DNA of 64,000 nt from Nitrosomonas sp. (lineage in GTDB: Bacteria; Pseudomonadota; Gammaproteobacteria; Burkholderiales; Nitrosomonadaceae): positions 682,001-746,000 of the forward strand of contig JADJLM010000001.1 of NCBI GenBank assembly GCA_016710135.1. Direction: 5' to 3'. Positions 17,372 to 26,506 of the stretch are shown one piece after another. The notes beneath the pieces are model-generated. The model saw only the letters and a program-made list of their open reading frames with translations, searched no databases and had not been told where the DNA came from. The number at the start of each line of letters is the position of its first letter. The first letter of the stretch is position 1. A program made the position numbers and the translations under genes.

Positions 17372-19141
17372 ATGCTGAAATATGACTATTCGTTGTCGAA
17401 GAATGAGCAAGTTGCATTATTTTTCTTTATTGTCTGGCTCATAACGGTATTTAGCCTGCTGCTTTTTACAAATCAGTCGGAAGAACGCATTGCTGAAAAT
17501 CCGACTCACATTCAACAAGACCTGACAAAGCAGCTTTATCAACAGAAATTGCAGCAGCGTGAAGCGGAAATCCTAGAAGTACTTAAACGGTCTGATCCTA
17601 AATCCAAGCGCATTCTTGAGATAGAGCTGCAGGATATCCAACGGCTTTTACAGGATATCGATAACAGTTTCTTTTTGCTAAAAATCAGTATCAATGACCG
17701 CTTAACACAATTGGAAGCACTCCGCCAAGCCTATCCTATTCAAATGTTGGAATATGCGATTATGGCGTTACGTCAGGCTAATGATCAGCAAGCGATTCAA
17801 CTGTTTCGTCAAATCGAAAAAAATAACGAACACAATCCTCGGTTAGCTGCCGAGGCAGCATACCAGCTCAGCAAACTTGCTGGAGACACGGTTCGTTATA
17901 CAGCGGGTCTTGAGCATGCAGAAAAAGCGATCCGTTTGATTCCTAATAATGCAACATACTTGAGTGCAGCTGGTTTCTTTAGTGATAAATTAGCGCACTA
18001 CAAAAAAGCTATTAGTTACTATGAGCAAGCACTCGCTATTCTCCGTAAGTTGTATCCTGAAAATCACCCTGATATCGCTGCAGTTAAAAACGGGCTGGGT
18101 ATGGCATGGGATGCACTCGGTGAATACACCAAGGCAATAAAATTCTTTGAGCAGGCGTTGGAAAGTTTGATTCAGTTCCATGGAGAAAATCACCCTGATG
18201 TAGCCGCCATTCAGAATAACATCGGAATGGCGTGGGATTCATTGGGCGACTATCCACGTGCCATTCACTACTACGAGCAATCTCTTGAGGCGGATCTCAA
18301 TTACTTTGATGAAGACCATCCGAGTATTGCCAAACGCCGCGACCAACTCGATCACGCATGGGAATCTATCGAAGCTTACCATGATGCCGTCCAGTATTTT
18401 GAAGCTGTACTCGATAGCGACCTTAAAACTTACAAAACCAATCACCCCAGTATTGCCAGAGATCACAATGATTTAGGAATTGCTTGGGAATCTCTCGGTG
18501 AATATCACAAAGCGATTGAATATTTTGAACAAGCACTGGAAACTGGCCTCGCAATTTATGGAAAGCATCACTCATTAGTCGTTACTTATCTTAATAATCT
18601 GGGTAATGCATGGGATTCGCTGGGTAAGCACCGAAAAGCGATTGAATATTTTGAGCAAGCCCTTGAAACTGACCTTGCACTACACGATGAAAATCATCCC
18701 TCTATTGCAGTGACGCTTAATAACCTAGGCAATGCATGGGAAATGCTTGGGGAATTCAATAAAGCGATTGGCTATTATGAACGGGCATTAGCAATTGATT
18801 TAAAGGTATATGGGCAGGGTCACCCTAATACGGCTCGTGATAAAAATAATCTAGGCAATGCCTGGGAATCTTTAGGTGAACATCAAAAAGCTATTAGCTA
18901 TTTCGATCAAGCACTGGCGATTGTGTTGCAATCGCATGGTGAGAATCACCCGCAAGTCACCACGTATCGTAATAATCTTGGTTGGGCTTGGTATTCATCG
19001 GGGCATTACCAAAATGCCATTGATTATTACAAACAGGCGCTTGTTACTGCCAAAAAATTACTCGGGGAAGATCATCCGAATACAAAAGTAATTCAAAGCA
19101 ATTTAAGAAGTGCAGAGAGTAAGCTATCCGCTACTCCTTGA
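17372..19141 (+). CDS. Membrane-anchored tetratricopeptide repeat protein (kinesin-light-chain type)
   Basis: A 589-residue protein if started at ATG 17372, which follows AAGGGA at good spacing; a GTG at 17357 would add five residues. Residues about 15-34 form one hydrophobic anchor. A Gln/Glu-rich coiled coil runs to about residue 125, followed by a short single TPR and then eight to nine 42-residue repeats of the pattern NNLGNAWESLGEYxKAIEYF...HPS. These kinesin-light-chain-type TPRs act as protein-binding scaffolds; the partner is unknown. One repeat (around HAWESIEAYHDAVQYF) is degenerate. The TGA stop lies inside the target duplication of the adjacent insertion sequence, so the reading frame is unaffected but any downstream co-transcription is interrupted. 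Confidence 0.85.
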   Translation: MLKYDYSLSKNEQVALFFFIVWLITVFSLLLFTNQSEERIAENPTHIQQDLTKQLYQQKLQQREAEILEVLKRSDPKSKRILEIELQDIQRLLQDIDNSFFLLKISINDRLTQLEALRQAYPIQMLEYAIMALRQANDQQAIQLFRQIEKNNEHNPRLAAEAAYQLSKLAGDTVRYTAGLEHAEKAIRLIPNNATYLSAAGFFSDKLAHYKKAISYYEQALAILRKLYPENHPDIAAVKNGLGMAWDALGEYTKAIKFFEQALESLIQFHGENHPDVAAIQNNIGMAWDSLGDYPRAIHYYEQSLEADLNYFDEDHPSIAKRRDQLDHAWESIEAYHDAVQYFEAVLDSDLKTYKTNHPSIARDHNDLGIAWESLGEYHKAIEYFEQALETGLAIYGKHHSLVVTYLNNLGNAWDSLGKHRKAIEYFEQALETDLALHDENHPSIAVTLNNLGNAWEMLGEFNKAIGYYERALAIDLKVYGQGHPNTARDKNNLGNAWESLGEHQKAISYFDQALAIVLQSHGENHPQVTTYRNNLGWAWYSSGHYQNAIDYYKQALVTAKKLLGEDHPNTKVIQSNLRSAESKLSATP

Positions 19142-19143
19142 TG
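19136..19143. repeat. Left target-site duplication
   Basis: CCTTGATG directly abuts the left end of the insertion sequence and is repeated exactly at 20342-20349. It includes the TGA stop of the TPR gene. Confidence 0.85.
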
Positions 19144-20341
19144 TGTACTAGCTTAGACCTGATCTGACAGTTACCAGTTTTTTTAGGTGTCTGTCAGTTT
19201 AGATTTGAGCTAAATTTTTTTCCGCCCAAATTGATTTGCCATCAAGTAATGTATCCAATGGTGTTCGTCCACAGCACATTTTCCTTGATGAGTTCGTTCA
19301 TTGTTATAGTATTCCATCCATTCGTCTAGATCTTTCTGTAGTTCCTCCATAGTTGAATAAAGTTTCTTCCTGAATGTGATTTGATAAAACTCATTCAGAA
19401 TCGTTTTGTGGAATCGTTCACAGATCCCGTTTGTTTCCAGGCGACATGGCTTTTGTTTTTGTATGATCAATATCATTAATCGCCAAATATAGCTGGTAAT
19501 CATGCTGATCAACACGACCGCAATACTCTGTACCCCTATCCGTTAAGATACGCAACATGGGTGTTCGTAGTGTTCAAAGTATGGCAATACTTATCATTGA
19601 GTAAGTCAGCTGCTGTAATCGGTGTTTTGGTTGTATAGAGTTTGGCAAAGGCTATTTTGCTGTAGGTATCGATAAACGTTTGTTGATAAACACGGCCAAC
19701 GCCCTTGAGGTTCCCTGACATAAAACGTATCTTGTGAGCCTAGATAGCCTGGATGTGCCGTTTCTATTTCACCGCAGGCTTCATCGTCGTGTCTCTTCTT
19801 TTCAAGGGCCGCAACTTGCGCATCACTAAGAATAATGCCGTCATTAGCCACCTTGTCTTCGAGTGCTTTTAAGCGCTTTTTAAAATTCTCCAGGTTATGA
19901 CGTAGCTAAATAGAGCGCACGCCACTACCCGATACAAATACACTTTTCTTACGAAGCTCATTGCTGGTTCGATGCTGCCCATGTGCAGGCTGCGCAATTG
20001 CATAACCTATGACTGCTCGTTCGGTCGCTTCATCAACACGGTTCTTGATATTTGGGGCTCTTCGATCCTTGTCTATCAGCGCATCAAGACCACCATGTTC
20101 AACAAGGTCTTGATAGCGATAAAACGTATCCCGTGAGACGCCCATGACTTTACAGGCCCTGGATACATTACCCAATTCTTCTGCCAAATTTAATAATCCA
20201 GCTTTGTGTTTAATAATACGATTGTTAGTATGTGTCATTGAGAGTTACCTCTTTTTTGTTTTGATTAAGATTCGATACCTTTATCAAAACCGATAACTCT
20301 CACTTTTGCAAGTGATGTCAGATCAGATCGGAACTAATACA
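19144..20341. mobile_element. IS481-family insertion sequence, 1198 bp
   Basis: The element is bounded by imperfect inverted repeats. The left end TGTACTAGCTTAGACCTGAT (continuing CTGACAG) matches the reverse complement of the right end, TGTATTAGTTCCGATCTGAT (continuing CTGACAT), at about 20 of 27 positions. Ends beginning TGT and a single HTH-plus-DDE transposase on the minus strand fit the IS481 family. Perfect 8-bp direct repeats flank it, showing an intact transposition product. Removing the element and one repeat rejoins the TPR 3' end to the region before the DJ-1 gene. Confidence 0.88.
19199..20238 (-). pseudogene. IS481-family transposase, degraded
   Basis: The transposase catalyses cut-and-insert of the element. 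It starts MTHTNNRIIKHKAGLLNLAE with an HTH domain (SRACKVMGVSRDTFYRYQDL), then PAHGQHRTSNELRK. The DDE core survives in pieces: FIDTYSKIAFAKLY (first Asp), LTDRGTEYCGR (second Asp) and ERFHKTILNEFYQ (Glu), ending SIWAEKNLAQI. A TAG replaces the expected Trp after SGSGVRSI (near 19907), and at least five frame breaks follow: around 19728, 19602, 19565, 19440 and 19282. The nonsense change is a substitution, unlike the indels in neighbouring host genes, so real decay is possible. As read, the element cannot move by itself. Confidence 0.85.
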
Positions 20342-20349
20342 CCTTGATG
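20342..20349. repeat. Right target-site duplication
   Basis: CCTTGATG follows the right end of the insertion sequence and is an exact copy of 19136-19143. Confidence 0.85.
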
Positions 20350-20435
20350 TTAATCATGTGGTTTTTATGAGCGTGCTGTCCTTGATATATACTGTCAACT
20401 TGTTCAAAGAATCGACTTAACAAAGAGATGAGCAT

Positions 20436-21130
20436 ATGTCTAAGATAAAAATTCTTGTTGTTCTAACTATAGTGTAGAAAAGTATCCAAACTTAAATCGA
20501 GCTACAGGCTTATGGTTAGGGGAGGCTGTACACTTCGTGAAGAAAATAGAAGCGGCGGGTTATCACGTTGATTACGTTAGTCCTAAAGGTGGTTATACAC
20601 CAATTGATCCCCATAGTCTCACTATGGCAGATAATACTGATTGGACTTGGTATCAAACAAAGGAATTTATGAATCGACTTGGTTCCACGTTGGAACCAAG
20701 TAAAGTTAATCCCAATGATTATGTAGCAATCTATTTCGCTGGCGGTCATGGTGTCATCTGGGATTTTCCTGACAACGAGGGACTTCAGGAACTTAGCCGT
20801 AAGATCTATGAAAACGGTGGCTACGTATCGTCGGTGTGTCATGGAGCTGCAGGGCTTCTGAACATCAAACTATCCGATGGTACCTTGCTGATAAAAGGAA
20901 AAAAGGTTACGGGTTTCTCAAATGAGGAAGAGAAACTTGCCGAACTCGATAAGTATGTGCCGTTCCTGACTGAGACTGAATTAATTAAGCGCGGAGCTAT
21001 CTATCAAAAAGCAAAGGAACCTTGGGTAGCATATGCTGTTGAGGATAAAAGACTTATAAGCGGTCAAAATCCAGCATCTGGTGGTGCGGTTGCGGATTTA
21101 CTGCTGAAAGCGCTGCAGAAAGGAACCTAG
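20436..21130 (+). CDS. DJ-1/PfpI (type 1 glutamine amidotransferase-like) protein, one frameshift
   Basis: A cytoplasmic DJ-1/ThiJ/PfpI superfamily protein of about 231 residues. The nucleophile Cys is in SVCHGAAGLL, with a conserved Glu region before it and FAGGHGVIWDFPDN as family signature. Members include chaperone/glyoxalase-type Hsp31 proteins; the exact activity cannot be assigned. The start ATG at 20436 gives MSKIKILVVLT, then the frame breaks within 20461-20476, and VEKYPNLNRATG continues one frame over. One missing base is implied, probably a sequence error. The gene lies just after the IS right end, whose insertion may have separated it from its original promoter. Confidence 0.8.
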
Positions 21131-21279
21131 CAATTTCACACAGTAGGAAATTACTCGTAACCTCATGAGAGCTACTCGACAGGAAAATATATCCAGCAGC
21201 GTTATATTCAAAGAATTCTCGAGTAAAAAATCTAGGCCAAATTTATAACTGTATCACAACTTTCGAATCAGAGGACGCA

Positions 21280-21672
21280 ATGACCATTGAAATCAGTTGG
21301 GAAGCGGCTAGCAACAAAACTGCCTGCCAAATACAAGAAAATGGAAAAACTTGGGTATCAGATATAGGACCAGAATCCGGAGGGTCTGGGCAATATCCTG
21401 ATCCACATCAGATGCTCGACTCTGCGCTTGGGGCTTGTACCGCCCTTACTATTCAGATCTATGCGAAACGCAAAGCAATTCCATTGGAGCGTGTTCTCGT
21501 ATCAATTACGCACATTGAAGAAACAGGTTTATACCAATTACAGCGCGGCATTCAACTAAAAGGGCAGCTTACTGAGACGCAACGTACTGACTTGTTGCGA
21601 GTTGCCAATAAATGCCCTATCCATAAAGTGCTTTCGGGGCAGTTTACAATCAATACTCAACTTGAAAGTTGA
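21280..21672 (+). CDS. OsmC/Ohr family protein
   Basis: A 130-residue OsmC-like peroxidase-fold protein. The two redox Cys are present: C53 in LGACTALT and C112 in ANKCPIHKVL, the spacing used by OsmC/Ohr proteins to reduce organic hydroperoxides. The sequence is nearest the YhfA/OsmC-like group (GQYPDPHQMLDSALGACTAL), so the substrate may differ from classical Ohr. An AGAGGACGCA ribosome site precedes the ATG. Together with the DJ-1 protein upstream it suggests a small oxidant-defence pair; that link is inference. Confidence 0.87.
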   Translation: MTIEISWEAASNKTACQIQENGKTWVSDIGPESGGSGQYPDPHQMLDSALGACTALTIQIYAKRKAIPLERVLVSITHIEETGLYQLQRGIQLKGQLTETQRTDLLRVANKCPIHKVLSGQFTINTQLES

Positions 21673-21753
21673 TGCAAGCGTGTTTGTGCATCTTCAACTT
21701 GCATCGCCTATTCGCTTAAAGGTAGATTAATTCCAGGCGGTACCCCATAGCCT

Positions 21754-22515
21754 TCAGCTCGCTATTATCAAAATAGATTTGATTTCAATCTCACTATTGG
21801 GAGCGAAAAACTGAGGGGAGGGCTGATCGTTTAGATAATCACTTGCCAAAAGGATCCGACTCGCAATGGGTTCATCATCAAGATCAGTGAGTGTCAATAA
21901 TAATTCAGGCCATGCTTGCTGAAAAGGAGCATGATTGCGGATTGTTGCAAGCAGCGTCACAATTTCAGCTTGATGATAGGAATTGACTCGTAACTCAGAA
22001 GATTCAAGACCCAATAAAGCGCTGTACTTTGGTAATTGCACTTCACATTGCAATAGGTCACAGCCTTTTTCTAAAATTGGCCTAAAGCTTGGAATAGCGA
22101 TTGCGAGTTCAGTGCGATAAAAATAAATGAGTTGTACGCACAATATGATCATTAAAGCTAAATTTGTTGCAATTTTTTTCCAAACTGAGCTGTGAACGAT
22201 AGGCCACATTGCTAGTACAGCATTTTGGTCGCTTAAGACTGTGCTTGTTAATGTCGCTTGTTCGTCGGGTTGTGAACTCAGTGGGGTAAGTTGCAATACA
22301 TTGATAGGCGGGTGATCAATTTTTTCTTGAATAGGAGGCGCGGGATGGCTGTCTTCCATTTCAATAACTGCTTCAGGAATTGAAATAAGTGCATTAAATG
22401 CATTGAATGGCTGTTCGCACTGACCACACCTAACTTTTCCATCAAATAACTGAAGCTCGGGAAAAGTAATACGAAAAATCGTATTACAGTCCGGGCATTT
22501 TGTTACGAGAGCCAT
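21754..22515 (-). CDS. DUF3426 zinc-ribbon membrane protein
   Basis: A 253-residue protein with an N-terminal MJ0042-type zinc ribbon (C7, C10, C30, C33; CPDC and CGQC). A low-complexity linker, one membrane helix near residues 125-145 (IATNLALMIILCVQLIYFY) and a C-terminal DUF3426 domain follow. The function is unknown. The position after prmA in an aroQ-accB-accC-prmA cluster is common in beta-proteobacteria. It starts 18 bp after the prmA stop, so co-transcription is expected. Confidence 0.85.
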   Translation of the reverse strand: MALVTKCPDCNTIFRITFPELQLFDGKVRCGQCEQPFNAFNALISIPEAVIEMEDSHPAPPIQEKIDHPPINVLQLTPLSSQPDEQATLTSTVLSDQNAVLAMWPIVHSSVWKKIATNLALMIILCVQLIYFYRTELAIAIPSFRPILEKGCDLLQCEVQLPKYSALLGLESSELRVNSYHQAEIVTLLATIRNHAPFQQAWPELLLTLTDLDDEPIASRILLASDYLNDQPSPQFFAPNSEIEIKSILIIAS

Positions 22516-22532
22516 AACCTAACGATTTTCAA

Positions 22533-23451
22533 TCATGGTGTTTTACACCTGCTAACAATACCCAATCATCTTTTTGATCGATGATGTGCATATCAAACCA
22601 TTGCTGATAGCATTGATTAACCTGAGCAGCTTGCTCTATTAATATTCCAGAAAGTGCTATTTGCCCGCCTTTCCGAAGCGTATTAGCTAATAGCGGTGCT
22701 AACAGAATAAGTGGATTGGCTAAAATATTTGCAACGACCTTATCGACGTGTCGTTTTTCAAAAAATTAGCAACTGGCAGATTGAGTGACGTTGAGAAAAA
22801 AATAGACTGTGAATCACAGTGATTAATCTTTGCGTTTTCTTGGCTAGCTTGGATTGCATTCGCATCGATATCAATCCCAATAACACGGCTTGCACCTAAT
22901 TTTAAAGCAGCAATCGCTAAAATTCCTGACCCACATCCATAATCAAGTACAGCGTCACCAGGTTGTAACTGTTCATCCAACCAAGAAAGACATAATTGCG
23001 TGGTTTGGTGACTCCCAGTCCCAAATGCGCGGCCAGGATCGAGAATCAAGTTGATTGCATTCTGATCGACTGGGGTATGCCAGGTTGGAACGATCCACAA
23101 TCGTTGAGATATTTTGATTGGGTCAAACTGAGATTGCGTTAATTTTACCCAATCTTGCTCATGGACTTGAGACAAAGCATATTTGGGTTGAGAGGAAAGA
23201 TTTAATGTTTGCTTGAGTGCTTGCAAAATGGTTGCAATATCGGCATCGTGATCAAATAATGCTGATACAAAAGTGTGATCCCAGATTTCATCATGGGCAA
23301 TATTCGGTTCACCAAATAACGGTTTTTCATCAGCAGTATCGGCTGCTGCATCACGAATATCGATTGATAATGCACCCAATTCAAAGCATTTTTCACTGAC
23401 CAATTCTACTTGGGTCGCATCAACATCCAGCGTTAATGAGTGCCAATACAT
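22533..23451 (-). CDS. prmA: Ribosomal protein L11 methyltransferase, one frameshift
   Basis: SAM-dependent enzyme that trimethylates L11 lysines and the N-terminus. The N-terminal substrate-recognition part is followed by the SAM motif VLDYGCGSGILAIAALKLGA. After LNLPVAN the frame breaks in the A6 run 22760-22765; one more base restores a continuous path through VVANILANPLILLAPLL to GVKHHD-stop at 22533. The joined protein has about 306 residues, the normal family length. This is most likely a homopolymer error. The start ATG at 23449-23451 overlaps the accC end by 19-20 bp. Confidence 0.9.
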
Positions 23452-23469
23452 GTTTGGGTAAAAGAAAAG

Positions 23470-24836
23470 CTAATGATCGTCTTTATCCGATTTATTATGC
23501 AAGGCAAGCTTGTGTTCAAGATAATGAATCGAAACCCCCCCATCCAAGAAATGACTATCTGATAGCAAATCAAGATGGAGGGGGATGTTAGTTTTATGCC
23601 ATGGATCACCGTTTCTGAAAGTGCAATACGCATCCGTGCGATGGCTTGTTCACGATCATCACCGTAAGCAATGATTTTACCAATCATTGAATCGTAGTAG
23701 GGTGAAACCATATAATTATGGTACACATGCGTATCAACGCGAATACCCGGTCCTCCCGGTGAATGATATTGCAAAATGCGGCCTGCTGAAGGAGTAAGTT
23801 TGTAGGGATCTTCAGCATTGATGCGGCATTCAATCGCATGCCCCTGGAAAACGATATCTTTCTGTTTAAGCTCAAGTTTTTCTCCAGCCGCAATTTTGAT
23901 TTGGGCGCGAACCAAATCGATTCCAGTAACTGATTCAGTCACCGGATGCTCGACTTGCAAACGGGTATTCATTTCAATGAAATAAAATTCATTGTTTTCA
24001 AACAAAAACTCGAATGTGCCAACACCACGGTAATTGATGCGGCGACAGGCTTCAGTGCAGCGTTCCCCAATTTTATCGCGTAATCGTGAAGAAATTTTTA
24101 CAGCGGGTGCTTCTTCAAGAATTTTTTGATGGCGGCGCTGCATAGAGCAATCTCTTTCACCTAAATGAACAGCGTTGCCATACGCATCGACCAGTACCTG
24201 AAATTCGATATGACGCGGATTCTCAAGGTACTTCTCTGCATAAATCGTTGGATTACCAAAAGCAGTCTGTGCTTCATTACGCGTAGTAATAATCGCGTTT
24301 GATAAAGCGGCTTCAGTATGAACCACGCGCATACCCCGCCCACCACCACCACCTGCTGCTTTAATAATGATAGGGTAGCCAATCGATTTTGCAATCTTTT
24401 TAATTTCATCGAGTGACTCAGGCAATGCACCATCCGATCCTGGTACGCAAGGTACGCCTGATTGTCGCATGGCATTTTTTGCAGAAACTTTATCACCCAT
24501 AAGGCGAATGGTTTCCGGACGAGGGCCAATGAACACAAATCCACTTTCTTCAACACGTTGTGCGAAATCTGCATTTTCTGAGAGAAAACCATAACCTGGA
24601 TGAATGGCCTCAGCATCAGTTACCTCTGCAGCACTGATAATGGCCGGAATATTTAGGTAGCTTTGCGCTGAGGGTGCTGGACCAATGCAAACCGACTCAT
24701 CAGATAGTTTGACGTATTTTGCATCTGCATCTGCTTCAGAATGAACTGCTACGGTTTTAATACCCATAGCCCGACATGCACGTTGAATTCGTAGCGCTAT
24801 CTCGCCTCGATTGGCTATGAGGATTTTTTCAAACAT
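23470..24836 (-). CDS. accC: Acetyl-CoA carboxylase, biotin carboxylase subunit, one frameshift
   Basis: Biotin carboxylase carries out the first half of acetyl-CoA carboxylation for fatty-acid synthesis. It has the ATP-grasp motif AAGGGGGRGMRV, the catalytic region HIEFQVL...FIEMNTRLQVEHPVTE, and the N-terminus MFEKILIANRGEIALRI. Near the C-terminus the frame breaks in TTTT at 23592-23595. Adding one base restores TNIPLHLDLLSDSHFLDGGV and a stop at 23470 (ending NKSDKDDH), giving the normal ~455 residues. accB lies 44 bp upstream. The error is probably technical because the gene is essential. Confidence 0.93.
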
Positions 24837-24880
24837 CTTGATTCATATAAAAATTAAAACCTGAAGGAAGAAAGCGTGAT

Positions 24881-25360
24881 TTATCCAATGATGAATAACG
24901 GTTGACCGTATTCAACAGGTTGACCATTCTCAACTAATATCGATTTGATGATGCCATCTTTATCTGCATCAATCTCATTCAATAGCTTCATTGCTTCAAT
25001 AATGCAGAGTGTATCGCCTACTTTGATACCTTGGCCCATATCTACAAATGGTTTTGCGCCCGGCGCAGACGATCGATAAAACGTACCGACCATAGGTGAG
25101 GTTACAATATGACCATCTGGCAGCTCTGTTTTTGGTTCGCTATCTCCGTCAGCAGACTCGCTAGCCGTTTGTCTATGAGATACTTCTGCCACACCACTCT
25201 GAGGGTAAAGGGGTTGTTGCTGAGGTATTGTATAGCTCTGGATAATTTGGTTCGAATTCTTGCTGATACGAACTTTTCCTTCACCTTCCGTTATCTCAAG
25301 TTCAGTAATATTATGTTCATCAACTAATTCAAATAGCTTCTTCAGTTTTCTTAAATCCAT
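24881..25360 (-). CDS. accB: Biotin carboxyl carrier protein of acetyl-CoA carboxylase
   Basis: Carries biotin between the carboxylase and transferase subunits. At 159 residues it has the N-terminal MDLRKLKKLFELVDEHNITE, a flexible Pro/Gln-rich linker and a biotinyl domain. The biotinylated lysine is in EAMKLLNEI; the usual sequence is EAMKMMNEI, and the Met-to-Leu change after Lys is tolerated in the family. The thumb segment VGTFYRSSAPGAKPFV is intact. It sits between aroQ and accC in one minus-strand operon. Confidence 0.95.
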   Translation of the reverse strand: MDLRKLKKLFELVDEHNITELEITEGEGKVRISKNSNQIIQSYTIPQQQPLYPQSGVAEVSHRQTASESADGDSEPKTELPDGHIVTSPMVGTFYRSSAPGAKPFVDMGQGIKVGDTLCIIEAMKLLNEIDADKDGIIKSILVENGQPVEYGQPLFIIG

Positions 25361-25503
25361 AGAATTTCTCCTAAAGTAAGCGCTTTGCGGCGCATTTTTT
25401 CGCTATTTTCAGTTTTTTTCATGACAATTTAAGAAGTTTAAGTTTAACCTAAAGCCTAAAAGCGTTTCAGTGATAGCTATCCTAACTAAGCTTGTATAAA
25501 AAA

Positions 25504-25956
25504 TTAGTTAGGATTTAACAAAAATTGCAACGCAAACTCATAGCCTTTATAACCCAATCCACTAACGATCCCGATCGCAAGATCTGAAAAATAAGATTTG
25601 TGACGAAATGATTCGCGGGTATATATATTAGAAAGGTGAACTTCAACAAAGGGTAAATTGGTTGCGGCAAGTGCATCACGTAATGCAATGCTGGTATGAG
25701 TCAACCCAGCCGGGTTAATGATAATAGCCTCCGTTCCATCCTGGAACGTAGAATGAATACGATCGATTAACATGCCTTCACTATTATTTTGGAAAATATT
25801 GAGTTGTATACTGGCAGCTTGAGCCATCTCAAGTAATTTACGATTAATCGTCTCTAATGTTACAGTGCCATAGATGCTAGGTTCTCTTATCCCCAATAAA
25901 TTTAGATTTGGCCCATGAATAACCAAAATATTTTTGGCTGTTATATTTTTTTGCAT
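25504..25956 (-). CDS. aroQ: Type II 3-dehydroquinate dehydratase
   Basis: Shikimate-pathway enzyme that dehydrates 3-dehydroquinate, 150 residues, forming dodecamers in the family. Conserved features are HGPNLNLLGIREPSIYG (with the active-site Arg and Tyr), NSEGMLIDRIH, NPAGLTHTSIALRDAL and VEVHLSNIYTRE. The first six or seven residues are extra, so the start might be internal, but no better codon is seen. It heads the cluster aroQ-accB-accC-prmA-DUF3426. Confidence 0.94.
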   Translation of the reverse strand: MQKNITAKNILVIHGPNLNLLGIREPSIYGTVTLETINRKLLEMAQAASIQLNIFQNNSEGMLIDRIHSTFQDGTEAIIINPAGLTHTSIALRDALAATNLPFVEVHLSNIYTRESFRHKSYFSDLAIGIVSGLGYKGYEFALQFLLNPN

Positions 25957-26353
25957 CGTAGCGAAATTATCGCTTTTTCCTGTAAAAATGTACAGATTTT
26001 TAAAGACAATCAGCGCATTTATAATAAACTATACTAATAGTCATTCCATCATGTTTCCCTATTTCATAGGCCTACATCTTACGAAACTTTGGATTCCTTG
26101 AAACTCAGCATACTCAGACTAAATGACGCAATATATTGCGCTTAATCTAATATTACTTCTCATTTCATGGTTAAAATATACATCAGCATGAATCTAATAT
26201 AAGATCAGGGATAAACTAAAACTTGGTTCTTCTCAATATTTAGTTTTTATATATCAATAAGCCTTAGCAACACTTTTTCGGCATAGGTTTCGATATATAA
26301 ATTTAAGATGAAAATAAGATTATATTTATTTTCAATGGGTTATTAATCGATGA
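25957..26353. other. Intergenic region, no gene seen
   Basis: About 400 bp of AT-rich DNA between aroQ and the tRNA-Leu gene, both on the minus strand. The only distinct element is a perfect palindrome, CGCAATATATTGCG, at 26127-26140. The aroQ promoter should lie near 26010-26050, where TATTAT/TATAAA-like elements occur on the minus strand. Confidence 0.45.
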
Positions 26354-26438
26354 TGGTGCCCAGAAGAGGACTCGAACCTCCACACCCGAAGGCACATGGA
26401 CCTGAACCATGCGCGTCTACCAATTCCGCCATCTGGGC
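26354..26438 (-). tRNA. tRNA-Leu, anticodon CAG
   Basis: The minus strand gives an 82-nt tRNA body plus encoded CCA. The 7-bp acceptor stem is GCCCAGA/TCTGGGC and the anticodon stem CATGG-CCATG has loop TTCAGGT (anticodon CAG). There is a long variable arm typical of Leu tRNA, a T arm with GGTTCGAGTCC, and discriminator A followed by CCA (26354-26356). It reads CUG codons. It lies just upstream of, and divergent from, rnr. Confidence 0.95.
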
Positions 26439-26506
26439 AATGATTGTCATGACTTGGCTTTTATATCAAATCATAAGGCCAGCCGATTCTATAGGAAACA
26501 ACTTTT

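Noticed and set aside
17372..19141. TPR gene interpreted as a CRISPR-like or tandem DNA repeat array
   Set aside because: The periodicity is 126 bp, follows codons and diverges at third positions; it reflects protein repeats.
22720..23451. Truncated PrmA lacking its C-terminus
   Set aside because: The missing C-terminus (VVANILANPL onward) follows directly in another frame.
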